DNA from: Roseibium aquae
GTDB taxonomy: Bacteria; Pseudomonadota; Alphaproteobacteria; Rhizobiales; Stappiaceae
Reading direction: 5' to 3'
DNA length: 64,000 nt
NCBI RefSeq assembly: GCF_008711285.1
Contig: NZ_VXDC01000005.1
Span: forward strand, 248,001 to 312,000
Shown: piece by piece, positions 15,482 through 24,391 of the stretch
Layout of the letters: each line of letters starts with the position of its first letter
Position numbering within the stretch: the stretch's first letter is position 1
Notes under the pieces: model-generated
The model's database searches: none
Seen by the model: the letters and a program-made list of their open reading frames with translations, nothing else
What the model was told of the DNA's origin: nothing
Translations under genes and position numbers: made by a program

Positions 15482-17011
15482 TTACATGGTGGCGCCGATT
15501 TGCCACGGTACAAATTCGTTGTCGCCAAGGCCAAGGGCTTCGGACTTGGTCTTCCGGCCGGATGCCGCGGCCAGAATGCACTCGAGGATCTCAGCGCCTT
15601 TTTCTTCGAGTGTGGCATCGCCGGACAGAACGTCGCCGCAATCAAGGTCCATGTCCTCGGGCATGGCGCGATAAAGCGAAGTGGTCGTGGCGAGTTTGAG
15701 TGTCGGCGCCGGTTTGGAGCCGAAGGCCGAGCCGCGTCCGGTGGTGAAAACGACGATCTGTGCGCCGCCGGCGATTTGTCCGGTCGCCGATACCGGGTCA
15801 TAGCCCGGCGTATCCATGAACACAAAGCCGGGTTCGGTCACTTGCTCGCCATAGTCATAGACCGCGGCCAGGGGTGTGGATCCGGCCTTGGCGACGGCGC
15901 CCAGCGATTTCTCCAGGATCGTGGTGAGGCCGCCGGCCTTGTTTCCGGGGCTTGGGTTGTTGTCCAGGCTGCCATGGTTGATCCGGGTATAGTGTTCCCA
16001 CCAGCGGATCTGCGCGATCAGCTTTTCCGCGGTGTCCGTGTTTGCCGCCCGGCGCAACAGAAGTTGTTCCGCGCCATATATTTCCGGCGTTTCCGACAAG
16101 ATGGCCGACGCCCCAAGGCCGACAAGCAGGTCGGACGCGATCCCGAGAGCGGGGTTTGCCGTGATCCCGGAAAATCCATCGGAACCGCCGCATTGCAAGG
16201 CGACCTTCAATGCGGATGCCGGACAGGACGAGCGTTGGATCGCGTTCACTTCGGGCAGCAAGTCCGTGACCATCTTCTTGATCCGGTCGATGGTGGCCCG
16301 GGTGCCGCCGGTCTCCTGGATTGTCAGCCCGTGGAACCGGTCGGCGTGATCGGTCCCAAATTGCGCTTTCATCCGGCCAACCTGCATGACCTCGCATCCC
16401 AGACCGACAAACACCGCCGCACCGACATTCGGGTGGGTGGCGTGTCCCCACAAGACACGCTGCAGGACCTGCGCGCCCAGGCCATCGCTGTCCATGCCGC
16501 ACCCTGTCCCGTGCCCGAAGGCTACGATCCCGTCCACATTCGGATAGGCGTCGAGCAGCCCGCTGCTTTCCAGTTCCTGGGCTGCCTTGCGAACCACCGT
16601 GGCCGAGCAGTTTACGGTCGCACAAAGCGCGATGTAGTTTCGCGTTCCGATTTGCCCGTTGCCGCGCCGGTAGCCCATGAAGGCGCGTGGTTCGATTTGC
16701 GGGATGGCCGCCCTGGCAATTTCGAGGTCGGCGCCGATGACATAGGTCTCGTCATGGCTGGAGAAGGCGAGGTTGTGCGAGTGAACGTGCTCTCCCGCGC
16801 GGATCGCTTGGCTGGCCGTCCCGATTATCTGGCCGAATTTGAAAACCCGGTCGCCCGTCGCATGATCGATCCGCGCGATCTTGTGGCCTGCCGGCAGAGG
16901 CTGGATCAATGGTTTTCCGAGCCCGAGCGGATCCAGTCCGCCCGCCGTCCGTTCCGGCAAGATTGCAACGGTGTCTCTTGGATCAAGAACGAGGGGCGGC
17001 CGGGCTGTCAT
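15482..17011 (-). CDS. uxaA: Altronate dehydratase UxaA
   Basis: 509 residues, the usual length. An N-terminal SAF domain (about residues 1-95, with AGEHVHSHNLAF) is joined to the catalytic UxaA domain, which shows GYRRGNGQIGTRNYIAL, GIVAFGHGTGCGM and FVFMDTPGYDPVSATGQIAG. It dehydrates D-altronate to 2-keto-3-deoxygluconate (KDG), the galacturonate branch of the pathway, in the cytoplasm. ATG 17011 overlaps the UxuA stop by 4 bases. Last gene of the UxaC-TRAP operon. Confidence 0.95.
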   Translation of the reverse strand: MTARPPLVLDPRDTVAILPERTAGGLDPLGLGKPLIQPLPAGHKIARIDHATGDRVFKFGQIIGTASQAIRAGEHVHSHNLAFSSHDETYVIGADLEIARAAIPQIEPRAFMGYRRGNGQIGTRNYIALCATVNCSATVVRKAAQELESSGLLDAYPNVDGIVAFGHGTGCGMDSDGLGAQVLQRVLWGHATHPNVGAAVFVGLGCEVMQVGRMKAQFGTDHADRFHGLTIQETGGTRATIDRIKKMVTDLLPEVNAIQRSSCPASALKVALQCGGSDGFSGITANPALGIASDLLVGLGASAILSETPEIYGAEQLLLRRAANTDTAEKLIAQIRWWEHYTRINHGSLDNNPSPGNKAGGLTTILEKSLGAVAKAGSTPLAAVYDYGEQVTEPGFVFMDTPGYDPVSATGQIAGGAQIVVFTTGRGSAFGSKPAPTLKLATTTSLYRAMPEDMDLDCGDVLSGDATLEEKGAEILECILAAASGRKTKSEALGLGDNEFVPWQIGATM

Positions 17012-18192
17012 GCCGCAACTCCGGCATGACGGATCCCGGCCATCAGGCCGCGCAGTTCGGCAAGGCCTCTCAGGCGGCCGATCAAAGGATAACCCGGATG
17101 TGTGTCGCGCTCGCTGTCATTGAGCAACTCGTGGCCGTGGTCGGGCCGGAACACGATTTGGGCGTCCACACGGCCTTGACGGGAGCGCTTGCGTTCCGCC
17201 TCGAGCAGGAAGGCCGCGACCAGCGCGAGATCCGTGTCACCCTCCAGATGGGCGGCTTCCTCGAACGATCCGTCCGGCAGTTTCCTGACGTTGCGCAAAT
17301 GGGCGAAATGGACCTTTTCGGCGAACTCTCTGGCAATCTGGGGAACGTCATTGGCCGGATTGGCGCCAAGCGAGCCGGTGCAAAGGGTGAGACCGTTGGA
17401 AGAGCTGTCAACCGCGGAAAGGATCCACGCGATGTCATCGCGGTTTGACACGATCCGCGGCAATCCGAGAAGGTCGCGCGGCGGGTCGTCCGGATGCACG
17501 GCGAGTTTCACGCCCAATTCCTCGGCCGCGGGGACGATTTCCTGCAGGAACCGTTTGAAGTTTTCGCGCAAGGCAGGACGGCTCAGGTCCCGGTATGGGA
17601 TCAGCGCGGACTTGAGCCCTTTGACGTCGTAGCGGGTATAGGATCCCGGCAGTCCGGCCATGACGGCGGCGATCAGGGTTTCCCGGTCGGTGTCATCGGC
17701 GGCGTCGAACCAGGCTTTGGCCGCGGCCGCGACTGTCTCGCTGTAGTCGTTCTCCGCTCCGGGGCGTTCCAGCATGAACAGTTCCAGCGCGGCCATCTTC
17801 TCGATCGAAAATCGCAGGCAGGTGCCGCCGTTGTGCACGGGTGCCGCCAGATCGGTCCGCGTCCAGTCGAGCAACGGCATGAAATTGTAGCAAATCACCT
17901 CGATACCTTCGGCCGCAAGGTTTGCCATCGACTGCCGGTACGCGGCAAACAGTGCCGGCAAATCGCCGGTGCCGCGTTTGATGTCCTCGTGGACCGGGAG
18001 GCTTTCCACCACGGTCCAATCAAACCCGGCCTGGCGGATCTGCATCTTGCGCGCGGCAATGGCATCGCGTGGCCAGATCGCTCCATACGGAATGGCATGC
18101 AGGGCGGTGACAATGGAATGCGCACCGGTTTGAGCGATTTCCGGAAGGGAGATTCGGTCGAACTCCCCATACCAGCGCCAGCCTTCAATCAT
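17008..18192 (-). CDS. uxuA: Mannonate dehydratase UxuA
   Basis: 394 residues. Starts MIEGWRWYGEFDRISLPEIA and carries family motifs NFMPLLDWTRTDL, the metal-binding AVHPDDPPRDLLGLPRIV, LCTGSLGANPANDV, FAHLRNV and FRPDHGHELL. It converts D-mannonate to KDG, serving the glucuronate/fructuronate branch. The gene overlaps both neighbours by 4 bases (ATGA), so the three uronate-acid genes form a tightly coupled block. Presence of both UxaA and UxuA means galacturonate and glucuronate can be used. Confidence 0.95.
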   Translation of the reverse strand: MIEGWRWYGEFDRISLPEIAQTGAHSIVTALHAIPYGAIWPRDAIAARKMQIRQAGFDWTVVESLPVHEDIKRGTGDLPALFAAYRQSMANLAAEGIEVICYNFMPLLDWTRTDLAAPVHNGGTCLRFSIEKMAALELFMLERPGAENDYSETVAAAAKAWFDAADDTDRETLIAAVMAGLPGSYTRYDVKGLKSALIPYRDLSRPALRENFKRFLQEIVPAAEELGVKLAVHPDDPPRDLLGLPRIVSNRDDIAWILSAVDSSSNGLTLCTGSLGANPANDVPQIAREFAEKVHFAHLRNVRKLPDGSFEEAAHLEGDTDLALVAAFLLEAERKRSRQGRVDAQIVFRPDHGHELLNDSERDTHPGYPLIGRLRGLAELRGLMAGIRHAGVAA

Positions 18193-19649
18193 GCCATGTC
18201 CTCAAGCGTTGCAATCACTCCGTTTTCCATCAGCCGCGAGTGGGCCGACGTGACCGGTTCGACGATCCGGCCGGCAAGTTCCGGCTCGAATATCTCCCGA
18301 ATGCCCAGGAGGGCGGGAACCCGTTCGGAAAGGCTGGGCGCGTTTGCAATCACGTCTTTCAAGCGCTCAGCCATGGGATCGCGGACGTCGATTGGCTGGC
18401 CGCGCAAATCCGTGCCGCTGACATAGATCATCCAGGCCGCAAGAGCGGTGATCAGACCCGGGCATGGCCGCTGCGCGGCGAGGTTGTCGCGCATGGTGCC
18501 CAGAATGCGTTGCGGAAGCTTCTGGCTTCCGTCCATCGCGATTTGCCAGGTTCTGTGCCGTATGGCGCTGTTGGCAAAGCGCGCCAGCAGGGCATCGGCA
18601 TAGACCTGCAAATCGACACCGTTCGGGGCTGTGAAGGACGGGATGATCTCGTTTCGCCAGATGCCCTTCACAAACCGGGCGAAGACCGGGTCGGTAACCG
18701 TGTCTGCGATGGTATCGTGTCCGGCCAGATACCCCAGATAGGCAAGCGAGGAATGGGTGCCGTTCAGCATCCGAAGCTTCATGTGCTCATAGGCTGTCAC
18801 GTCCTCGACGAGTTCGACGCCGGCAACGGCCAGATCGGGCCGTGCGCCTGCTCCGTAATCGGGCACGAAGTCATCTTCGATGACCCATTGCCGGAACGGC
18901 TCATGCAGCACCGGCGCCGCATCGAACTGGCCGGTTCGTGCGGCCAGGTCATCGATATCCTCGGGTTTCGTCGCCGGAACGATCCGGTCGACCATGGTTG
19001 CCGGAAACCGCCCGCGCGTCTCGATCCAGTCGGCAAGTTCGGGATCCAGCAAACGCGCGAAGTCCAGCACGATGCTTTTCACCAGCCGGCCATTCTCGGG
19101 AAGATTGTCGCAGGTCAGGACGGTAAAGGGCGGCAGACCGGCGGCCTTGCGCCGTTGCAGTGCTCGGACCAGAAAACCGGGGGCCGATAGCGGGAGTTCT
19201 GAAACCAGATCCGCTTTGATTTCGGGATGCTCCCGGTTCAGGCGTCCGGTCGCCGGATCGTGGCAGTAGCCTTTCTCCGTGATGGTCAGGCTGACGATGC
19301 GTGTGTCGGCGGCAGCCATGGCGGCGATGACCGCCTCGGGATCTTCCTGCGCGACCATGATCGCGACAACCGACTCCACCTGGTGAAGCTTCTCGCCGTC
19401 CTGGCCCAGTTCAACGGCGGTGTAAACGCAGTCCTGCGGGGCAAGCTGATCGCGCATCCGGGGGCTTTTCAAACTTACCCCGACGATTCCCCAATCCCCG
19501 CCGGATTGCGCCATCGCCTCTTCGATGTAGACGGCGCCGAAAGCCCGGAAGAATGCGCCCAGGCCAAGATGAACGATCCCGGCCTTCGGCCTTGTGTTTT
19601 GGCGCGCCAGGCGCGGAAGATCAGCGTGCAAGCCAGCCTCCGTCGACAT
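18189..19649 (-). CDS. uxuB: Mannitol-dehydrogenase family reductase (fructuronate/tagaturonate reductase)
   Basis: 486 residues. N-terminal Rossmann domain with GIVHLGLGAFFRAFGAVYIEEAM, a central catalytic stretch ITEKGYC, TCDNLPENGRL and MVDRIVPAT, and the C-terminal KLRMLNGTHSSLAYLGYL with the conserved Lys and Asn-x-x-His. These features define the UxuB/MtlD family, which reduces D-fructuronate to D-mannonate using NADH. No separate UxaB is present in the locus, so this enzyme may also reduce tagaturonate to altronate. The ATG 19649 overlaps the end of KduD by 29 bases; a TTG a few codons later is an alternative start. Confidence 0.85.
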   Translation of the reverse strand: MSTEAGLHADLPRLARQNTRPKAGIVHLGLGAFFRAFGAVYIEEAMAQSGGDWGIVGVSLKSPRMRDQLAPQDCVYTAVELGQDGEKLHQVESVVAIMVAQEDPEAVIAAMAAADTRIVSLTITEKGYCHDPATGRLNREHPEIKADLVSELPLSAPGFLVRALQRRKAAGLPPFTVLTCDNLPENGRLVKSIVLDFARLLDPELADWIETRGRFPATMVDRIVPATKPEDIDDLAARTGQFDAAPVLHEPFRQWVIEDDFVPDYGAGARPDLAVAGVELVEDVTAYEHMKLRMLNGTHSSLAYLGYLAGHDTIADTVTDPVFARFVKGIWRNEIIPSFTAPNGVDLQVYADALLARFANSAIRHRTWQIAMDGSQKLPQRILGTMRDNLAAQRPCPGLITALAAWMIYVSGTDLRGQPIDVRDPMAERLKDVIANAPSLSERVPALLGIREIFEPELAGRIVEPVTSAHSRLMENGVIATLEDMA

Positions 19650-20349
19650 TCAACACCGCTCCGTGAATGTACTGGGCCGCCGGGGAAGCAAGGAACACGG
19701 CGGCATCGCCGATATCGCTGGCTTCCCCCCACCGGCCGGCGGGGATCCGCTCGAGGATCTGCCGGTTGCGAACAGGGTCCGCGCGCAAGGCTTCGGTGTT
19801 GTTCGTTGCGATATAGCCCGGCGCGATGGCATTCACGTTGATGCCTTTTGCCGCCCATTCATTCGCCAACAGCTTGGTAATGCCGGCAACACCGTGTTTG
19901 GCAGCCGTGTAGGAAGGCACCCGAATGCCGCCCTGGAATGAGAGAAGCGACGCGATATTGACGATCTTCCCTGCCCGGCCAGCGGCAAGGGCCGCCTTGC
20001 CAAAGGCCTGGCAGCTGAAGAAGACCGCCTTCAGATTGATGTCCATCACCTCGTCCCAGTCGGCTTCGGAAAAGTCGACCGAATCCGCCCGGCGGATGAT
20101 CCCTGCGTTGTTGACCAGGATATCGATCGCCTCTTCCTCGAACAGCGGCACAGCGGCCATGGGGTCGGACAGGTCGAGGCGGACGGCGCGGCCGTTGCGG
20201 ATCTGGCCAAGAGTCCCGCCGCAATCGCCGCGTGCCGCGCACAGGACTTCGGCACCTGCACCGGCCATGGCGACGGCGATAGCCTGCCCGATTCCGGTAT
20301 TGGCGCCTGTGACCAGGGCCCGTTTTCCTTCAAGAGAGAAAGACTTCAC
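19621..20349 (-). CDS. kduD: 2-deoxy-D-gluconate 3-dehydrogenase / KDG oxidoreductase KduD
   Basis: 242 residues from GTG 20349, which overlaps the KduI TGA by 3 bases and follows GGGAGATCTGAG. SDR features: TGANTGIG cofactor loop, NNAGI, catalytic Ser (NIASLLSFQGG), YTAAKHGV (Tyr-x3-Lys) and the C-terminal IHGAVLNVDGGW. KduD reduces 2,5-diketo-3-deoxygluconate to KDG with NADH, the last step for unsaturated uronates. The longer upstream frame is out of family and rejected. Confidence 0.9.
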   Translation of the reverse strand: MKSFSLEGKRALVTGANTGIGQAIAVAMAGAGAEVLCAARGDCGGTLGQIRNGRAVRLDLSDPMAAVPLFEEEAIDILVNNAGIIRRADSVDFSEADWDEVMDINLKAVFFSCQAFGKAALAAGRAGKIVNIASLLSFQGGIRVPSYTAAKHGVAGITKLLANEWAAKGINVNAIAPGYIATNNTEALRADPVRNRQILERIPAGRWGEASDIGDAAVFLASPAAQYIHGAVLNVDGGWLAR

Positions 20350-21170
20350 CTCAGATCTCCCATGGCGACCATGTCCATATCCGTGAAATCTACATTGTCC
20401 CCGGCCATCGCCCAGCAGAACGTGTATGCGCCCGTGCCGGCGCCGCAATGGATCGACCAGGGCGGGGAAATGACCACATCTTCATTGGCCATCACCAGAT
20501 GGCGGGTCTCCTCGGGCTGGCCCATGAAATGGAACACACGTTGATCGGGGCCGAGTTCGAAATAGAGATACGCCTCCATGCGCCGGTCATGCAGGTGGGC
20601 GGGCATGGTGTTCCAAACTGAACCGGGTGCGAATTGGGTGTAGCCCATCAGAAGCTGACAGCTTTCGGCGACCTCAGGATGCAGGAATTGCAGGATCACG
20701 CGTTTGTTGCTGGTTTCCGCCGAACCCAGCTCCACCCGGCGTGCGTCTTCCACCTTGATCAGCCTTGTCGGGCAGGTGCGATGGGCGGGAGCGGACAGGA
20801 CATAGAACCGCGCCGGCCCGGAAAACGAGACCGGCCCTGAGCCCATGCCGATATAAAGCACATCGCCGCGGCCGACCTCGTAGATGGTCCCCGCCACGGA
20901 CACAGTGCCGGCATCGCCGATATTGAGGATGCCAAGTTCGCGGCGTTCCAGAAGCGTCGGGGTGCCTGCTTCCTTCACGTGGTCCAGGACCAGTATACCG
21001 GATCCGGGAACGACGCCCCCCATGATCAGGCGGTCATAGTGGGTGTAGACAAGATTGATCTGTCCGTCCTGGAACAGTCCATCTGCGTGGAAATGGTTGC
21101 GAAGTCCTTGGGTATCCAAAGTCTTGGCTGTTTCCGGGTCGATCGCGTAGCGGGTCTGAACATTGAGCAT
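20346..21170 (-). CDS. kduI: 5-keto-4-deoxyuronate isomerase KduI
   Basis: 274 residues, typical length. Cupin metal ligands are visible in PAHLHDRRMEAYLYFEL (two His and Glu) and ISPPWSIHCGAGT (second-motif His). The N-terminal MLNVQTRYAIDPETAKTLDT is the standard KduI start. It isomerises 5-keto-4-deoxyuronate (DKI) to 2,5-diketo-3-deoxygluconate in the cytoplasm. It lies between kdgF and kduD, an operon order that follows the reaction order. Confidence 0.95.
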   Translation of the reverse strand: MLNVQTRYAIDPETAKTLDTQGLRNHFHADGLFQDGQINLVYTHYDRLIMGGVVPGSGILVLDHVKEAGTPTLLERRELGILNIGDAGTVSVAGTIYEVGRGDVLYIGMGSGPVSFSGPARFYVLSAPAHRTCPTRLIKVEDARRVELGSAETSNKRVILQFLHPEVAESCQLLMGYTQFAPGSVWNTMPAHLHDRRMEAYLYFELGPDQRVFHFMGQPEETRHLVMANEDVVISPPWSIHCGAGTGAYTFCWAMAGDNVDFTDMDMVAMGDLR

Positions 21171-21197
21171 GATGAAAATCCCTTGAAATGGTGGACC

Positions 21198-21515
21198 TTA
21201 GAGAAAGTCGTCTCGTCTGGGTGTGAAAGTGTCGATCAATGTTCCAGGCGTCAGGCAGACGCAGCCGTGCCGCGCGCCCGAAGGGATGATGAAACTGTCG
21301 CCGGGCCCGACTTCAAACTCGGAGCCATCGATCGTGAAGCGGAATTGTCCGCTTTCGACATAGGTCGATTGCACATGCGGATGGTGGTGAAGCTTGCCTT
21401 CGGCTCCCGCTTCCTGAAAGCGGAAGGCGACGACCATCAGGTTGGGGCTGTCGGACAAGACCTGCCGGCAAATACCGGGATCGGCTGCGACTTCCGGAAA
21501 GGTTTTTACAAACAT
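21198..21515 (-). CDS. kdgF: KdgF-like cupin protein
   Basis: 105 residues. ATG 21515 is 8 bases after the TRAP large-permease stop. It contains a single cupin: KLHHHPHVQSTYVESGQFRF (metal His cluster and Glu), then GPGDSFIIPSGARHGCVCL and the closing LIDTFTPRRDDFL, which matches KdgF (usually about 110 residues). KdgF speeds the ring opening of unsaturated uronate monomers to 5-keto-4-deoxyuronate, feeding KduI. This fits the GH105 product and the KduI gene next door. Confidence 0.85.
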   Translation of the reverse strand: MFVKTFPEVAADPGICRQVLSDSPNLMVVAFRFQEAGAEGKLHHHPHVQSTYVESGQFRFTIDGSEFEVGPGDSFIIPSGARHGCVCLTPGTLIDTFTPRRDDFL

Positions 21516-21523
21516 CGTCAACC

Positions 21524-22804
21524 TCAGTGAAACAGGGAGGGAAGCCAGAGTGAAAGTCCGGGAATGTAGGTCACGAGCAGAAGCGTGAAGATGGCGGCGC
21601 CATAGAACGGCCAGATTGTCTTGACCGCGTCCCAGACGGAGATCCGGCCAACCGCGCACCCAACGAACAGCACGGTCCCGACCGGCGGTGTACACAGCCC
21701 GATCCCGAGGTTGAGGACGAGGATAACGCCGAAATGAACCGGATCGACCCCAAAGGCCGTCGCAACCGGAAGGAAGATCGGTGTGGTGATGACGATCAGC
21801 GGCGACATGTCCATGAACGTGCCCAGAAACAGGAGAAGGATGTTGATCATCAGCAGAATGACCAACGGGTTCTCCGAGACCGATTTCATGAACGCGACAA
21901 GCTCCGCCGGGATGCGCAGGAAGGCGAGCAGCCAGCCGAAGGCCGCGGCCGCCCCAATGACGAGCAGCACCATCGCCGTTGTCCTGACCGCGGCCTGGGT
22001 CGCGGCCACGAATTCGGGCCACCCCATGGTTCGATAGGCAAGGGTCGTGACCAGCAGCGCGTAGACGGCGGCGATGCAGGAGCTTTCCGACGCGGTGAAC
22101 ACGCCCGAACGCACGCCGCCAAAGATGATGGCGATCAGGAGAAGGCCCGGGATGGCATTGATGAAGAGGGCTCCGAGGACGCCCCAGCCGGGGAAGCGTT
22201 CCGTGGGAAATCCCTGCTTCTTCGCCACGAACCAGGCGGTGATCATCAAGGACATGGCCAGAAGGAGGCCGGGAATGATGCCGGCGGTGAACAGATCCGC
22301 GATCGACAGGCGTCCGCCGGCCGAAATCGAATAGATGATCATGTTGTGGGAGGGCGGCAGCAGCAGAGCGATGATTGAGGACATCACCGTCACATTGACC
22401 CCGTACTCGACGGAATATCCTTTCTTCTTCATCTGCGGGATCATCAGCCCGCCAATGGCGGTCGCGTCCGCGGCCGCCGAACCGGAAATGCCGCCGAACA
22501 GAACCGAGGATGTGATGTTCACCTGGCCCAGCCCGCCACGCATGTGCCCGACGACGGCGCCCGCCAAGGCGACGAGACGGCGGGCGATGTCGCCCCGCAC
22601 CATCAACTCTCCGGCAAAGATGAAGAACGGGATGGCCATCAATGCGAAGACCGAGACGCCTGAATTCAGACGCTGGAAAACGATCACCGGGGGAAGGCCG
22701 ATATACAGCACGGTCGCTAGGGATGCGATGCCCAGGCAAAAGGCAACCGGCGTGCCGATCAGAAGCAATACAATGAAGGTTCCGAAAAGGACGAATGGTT
22801 CCAT
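21524..22804 (-). CDS. TRAP transporter large permease (DctM type)
   Basis: 426 residues from ATG 22804, with GAGG 6 bases before it and one base after the small-subunit stop. Twelve or so hydrophobic segments start with FVLFGTFIVLLLIGTPVAFCLG; DctM signatures include MAIPFFIFAGELM, FGGISGSAAADATAIGGLMIPQM and LLPPSHNMIIY. It is the inner-membrane sodium-coupled channel subunit of the TRAP importer. Context with UxaC and KdgF suggests monomeric or short uronates as substrate. Confidence 0.95.
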   Translation of the reverse strand: MEPFVLFGTFIVLLLIGTPVAFCLGIASLATVLYIGLPPVIVFQRLNSGVSVFALMAIPFFIFAGELMVRGDIARRLVALAGAVVGHMRGGLGQVNITSSVLFGGISGSAAADATAIGGLMIPQMKKKGYSVEYGVNVTVMSSIIALLLPPSHNMIIYSISAGGRLSIADLFTAGIIPGLLLAMSLMITAWFVAKKQGFPTERFPGWGVLGALFINAIPGLLLIAIIFGGVRSGVFTASESSCIAAVYALLVTTLAYRTMGWPEFVAATQAAVRTTAMVLLVIGAAAAFGWLLAFLRIPAELVAFMKSVSENPLVILLMINILLLFLGTFMDMSPLIVITTPIFLPVATAFGVDPVHFGVILVLNLGIGLCTPPVGTVLFVGCAVGRISVWDAVKTIWPFYGAAIFTLLLVTYIPGLSLWLPSLFH

Positions 22805-22805
22805 A

Positions 22806-23330
22806 TCAAGCCTCATCCGGCTGAGCTTCGCCGAAGCGGGCGGTTGGGCGACCGGCCGCGCGAAGGACCAGCCGTTCCACGGAGAAAATGAAGATCAGGC
22901 AACCGCCGGCGACCAGGGGAAGAAAGTCGACAGCGCCGGAGACCCCCAGAGACGGGAGTTTCACGTTCCAGGCGGACAGGGCCAGCTGTGCGCCGAACCA
23001 GGCCATGCAGGCGCCGAACAGCGCGACGAGGCCATCCGAAATGCTGTACAAAATCAGCTTGGCTTTGTTGGGCAGGAAGTAGAGCACCACATCGAAACTC
23101 AGGTGATAGCCCTCGCGGATGCCCACCGCGGCGCCCAGAAAAATGAACCAGCCCATCAGGATCACCGAAGCGGGTTCGCTCCATACGATGCTGTCATTCA
23201 TGACGTAGCGCATGAACACTTGGCCGGAGATGAAAACGGTCATGAGGATAAGGCCGGCTCCGGCAAGCCAAAGGGCTGCTGTGGAGATGCCGCGCATGAT
23301 CCGAGCGGCGAGAATGAATTGAGTATGCAC
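22806..23330 (-). CDS. TRAP transporter small permease (DctQ type)
   Basis: 174 residues from GTG 23330; an internal ATG at 23297 is an alternative. Four hydrophobic segments (LWLAGAGLILMTVFISGQVF, ASVILMGWFIFLGAAVGI, ILYSISDGLVALFGACMAWF and FLPLVAGGCLIFIFSVERLV) with the DctQ motif EPASVILMGWFIFLGAA. It bridges the binding protein and large subunit in the inner membrane. It is separated from the binding-protein gene by a 57-base gap holding a 10-bp stem-loop. Confidence 0.9.
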   Translation of the reverse strand: MHTQFILAARIMRGISTAALWLAGAGLILMTVFISGQVFMRYVMNDSIVWSEPASVILMGWFIFLGAAVGIREGYHLSFDVVLYFLPNKAKLILYSISDGLVALFGACMAWFGAQLALSAWNVKLPSLGVSGAVDFLPLVAGGCLIFIFSVERLVLRAAGRPTARFGEAQPDEA

Positions 23331-23349
23331 GTCCGCGTCCCGGTTGCGG

Positions 23350-23374
23350 GCCTGCGGCCGCTCGGGCCGCAGGC
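23350..23374 (-). promoter_or_regulatory. Intercistronic stem-loop after the TRAP binding-protein gene
   Basis: The arms GCCTGCGGCC (23350-23359) and GGCCGCAGGC (23365-23374) pair perfectly around a 5-base loop, GC-rich and without a T-run. It lies in the gap between dctP and dctQ and probably protects the upstream dctP message from exonuclease or causes partial termination, giving more binding protein than permease. Confidence 0.7.
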
Positions 23375-23387
23375 TGCTGTGAAGTCG

Positions 23388-24368
23388 TCAGTCTGTCGCG
23401 CGAATGCGGGCGACAAGATCCTTCAGCTTGTCGGAGGTGACGTGCTTCTCGTAGACGGTATCCATGGCCGCCATGAACGGCTCCTTGTCGATGTCGGTGA
23501 TGATTTCGACACCCGCGGCGCGGACCTTTTCTTCCGAAACCTTCTCACGCGCCTGCCACAGTTCGCGCATCACGGGAACGGAATCCTTCGCGGCTTGCCG
23601 GACAGCGGCCTGGTCTTCCGCGGAAAGCTTGTCCCAGGACGCCTTCGACATGACGAGGACTTCCGGCACGATCAGGTGTTCGTTCAAGGTGTAGTAGCCT
23701 GCCACCTCGAAATGCCCGGAGGATTCAAAGGACGGCCAGTTGTTCTCCGCGCCGTCGATGACCCCGGTCTGGATAGCCGAGTAAACCTCACCATAGGGCA
23801 TCGGCGTGGCATTGGCCCCGAGAGCCGACATCATGTCCACGAAGATATCGGACTGCATCACCCGGACCTTCATCCCGGCAAGGTCTTCAACTTTCGTGAT
23901 TGGTTTGACCCGATTGTAGAAGCTGCGGGCGCCGCCATCGAAAAAGGCAAGGCCAACAAATCCGTGCGGTTCGAAAGCTGCGAGGATTTCCTCGCCGATC
24001 GGACCGTCCATCACCCGGTTCATGTGGTCGACACCTTTGAACACGAAGGGCAGGGATACGACCTTCGTTTCCTCAACCAGATTGTTGAACGGGCCCATGG
24101 AGACGCGGTTCAGATCGATGACGCCGAACTTGGTCTGCTCGATGGTGTCCTTTTCCTGGCCGAGCTGCGCGGAATGGAACACCTCCACGCAGATCCTCCC
24201 GTTCGTGCGCTCGTTGAGCAGCTTGCCCATGTGCTTGACAGCTTCCACGGTCGGATAGCCGTCCGGATGAGTGTCGGACGATTTCAAAGTCAGTTCGCAG
24301 GCCAGCGAAGCCGTGGTCAACGCGGCTGTCGCCAGAAGCGCTGTCGCAAGTGTTTTCAATACCTTCAT
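23388..24368 (-). CDS. TRAP transporter solute-binding protein (DctP type), likely uronate
   Basis: 326 residues with a TGGGAGGAAAAC ribosome site before ATG 24368. Signal peptide residues 1-23 ([17 protein letters not shown]..., cleavage near SLA-CEL). The mature protein has the TRAP pattern [40 protein letters not shown], the conserved Arg in [15 protein letters not shown] and [20 protein letters not shown]. It binds organic acid sugars in the periplasm; glucuronate or galacturonate is inferred from the neighbouring UxaC, UxaA and UxuA. It lies 23 bases after uxaC. Confidence 0.9.
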   Translation of the reverse strand: MKVLKTLATALLATAALTTASLACELTLKSSDTHPDGYPTVEAVKHMGKLLNERTNGRICVEVFHSAQLGQEKDTIEQTKFGVIDLNRVSMGPFNNLVEETKVVSLPFVFKGVDHMNRVMDGPIGEEILAAFEPHGFVGLAFFDGGARSFYNRVKPITKVEDLAGMKVRVMQSDIFVDMMSALGANATPMPYGEVYSAIQTGVIDGAENNWPSFESSGHFEVAGYYTLNEHLIVPEVLVMSKASWDKLSAEDQAAVRQAAKDSVPVMRELWQAREKVSEEKVRAAGVEIITDIDKEPFMAAMDTVYEKHVTSDKLKDLVARIRATD

Positions 24369-24391
24369 GTTTTCCTCCCAGAAGTGGCTTT

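Noticed and set aside
15500-17029. A 509-codon plus-strand frame opposite uxaA
   Set aside because: UxaA on the minus strand has full family motifs; the opposite frame has no recognisable domain and no ribosome site.
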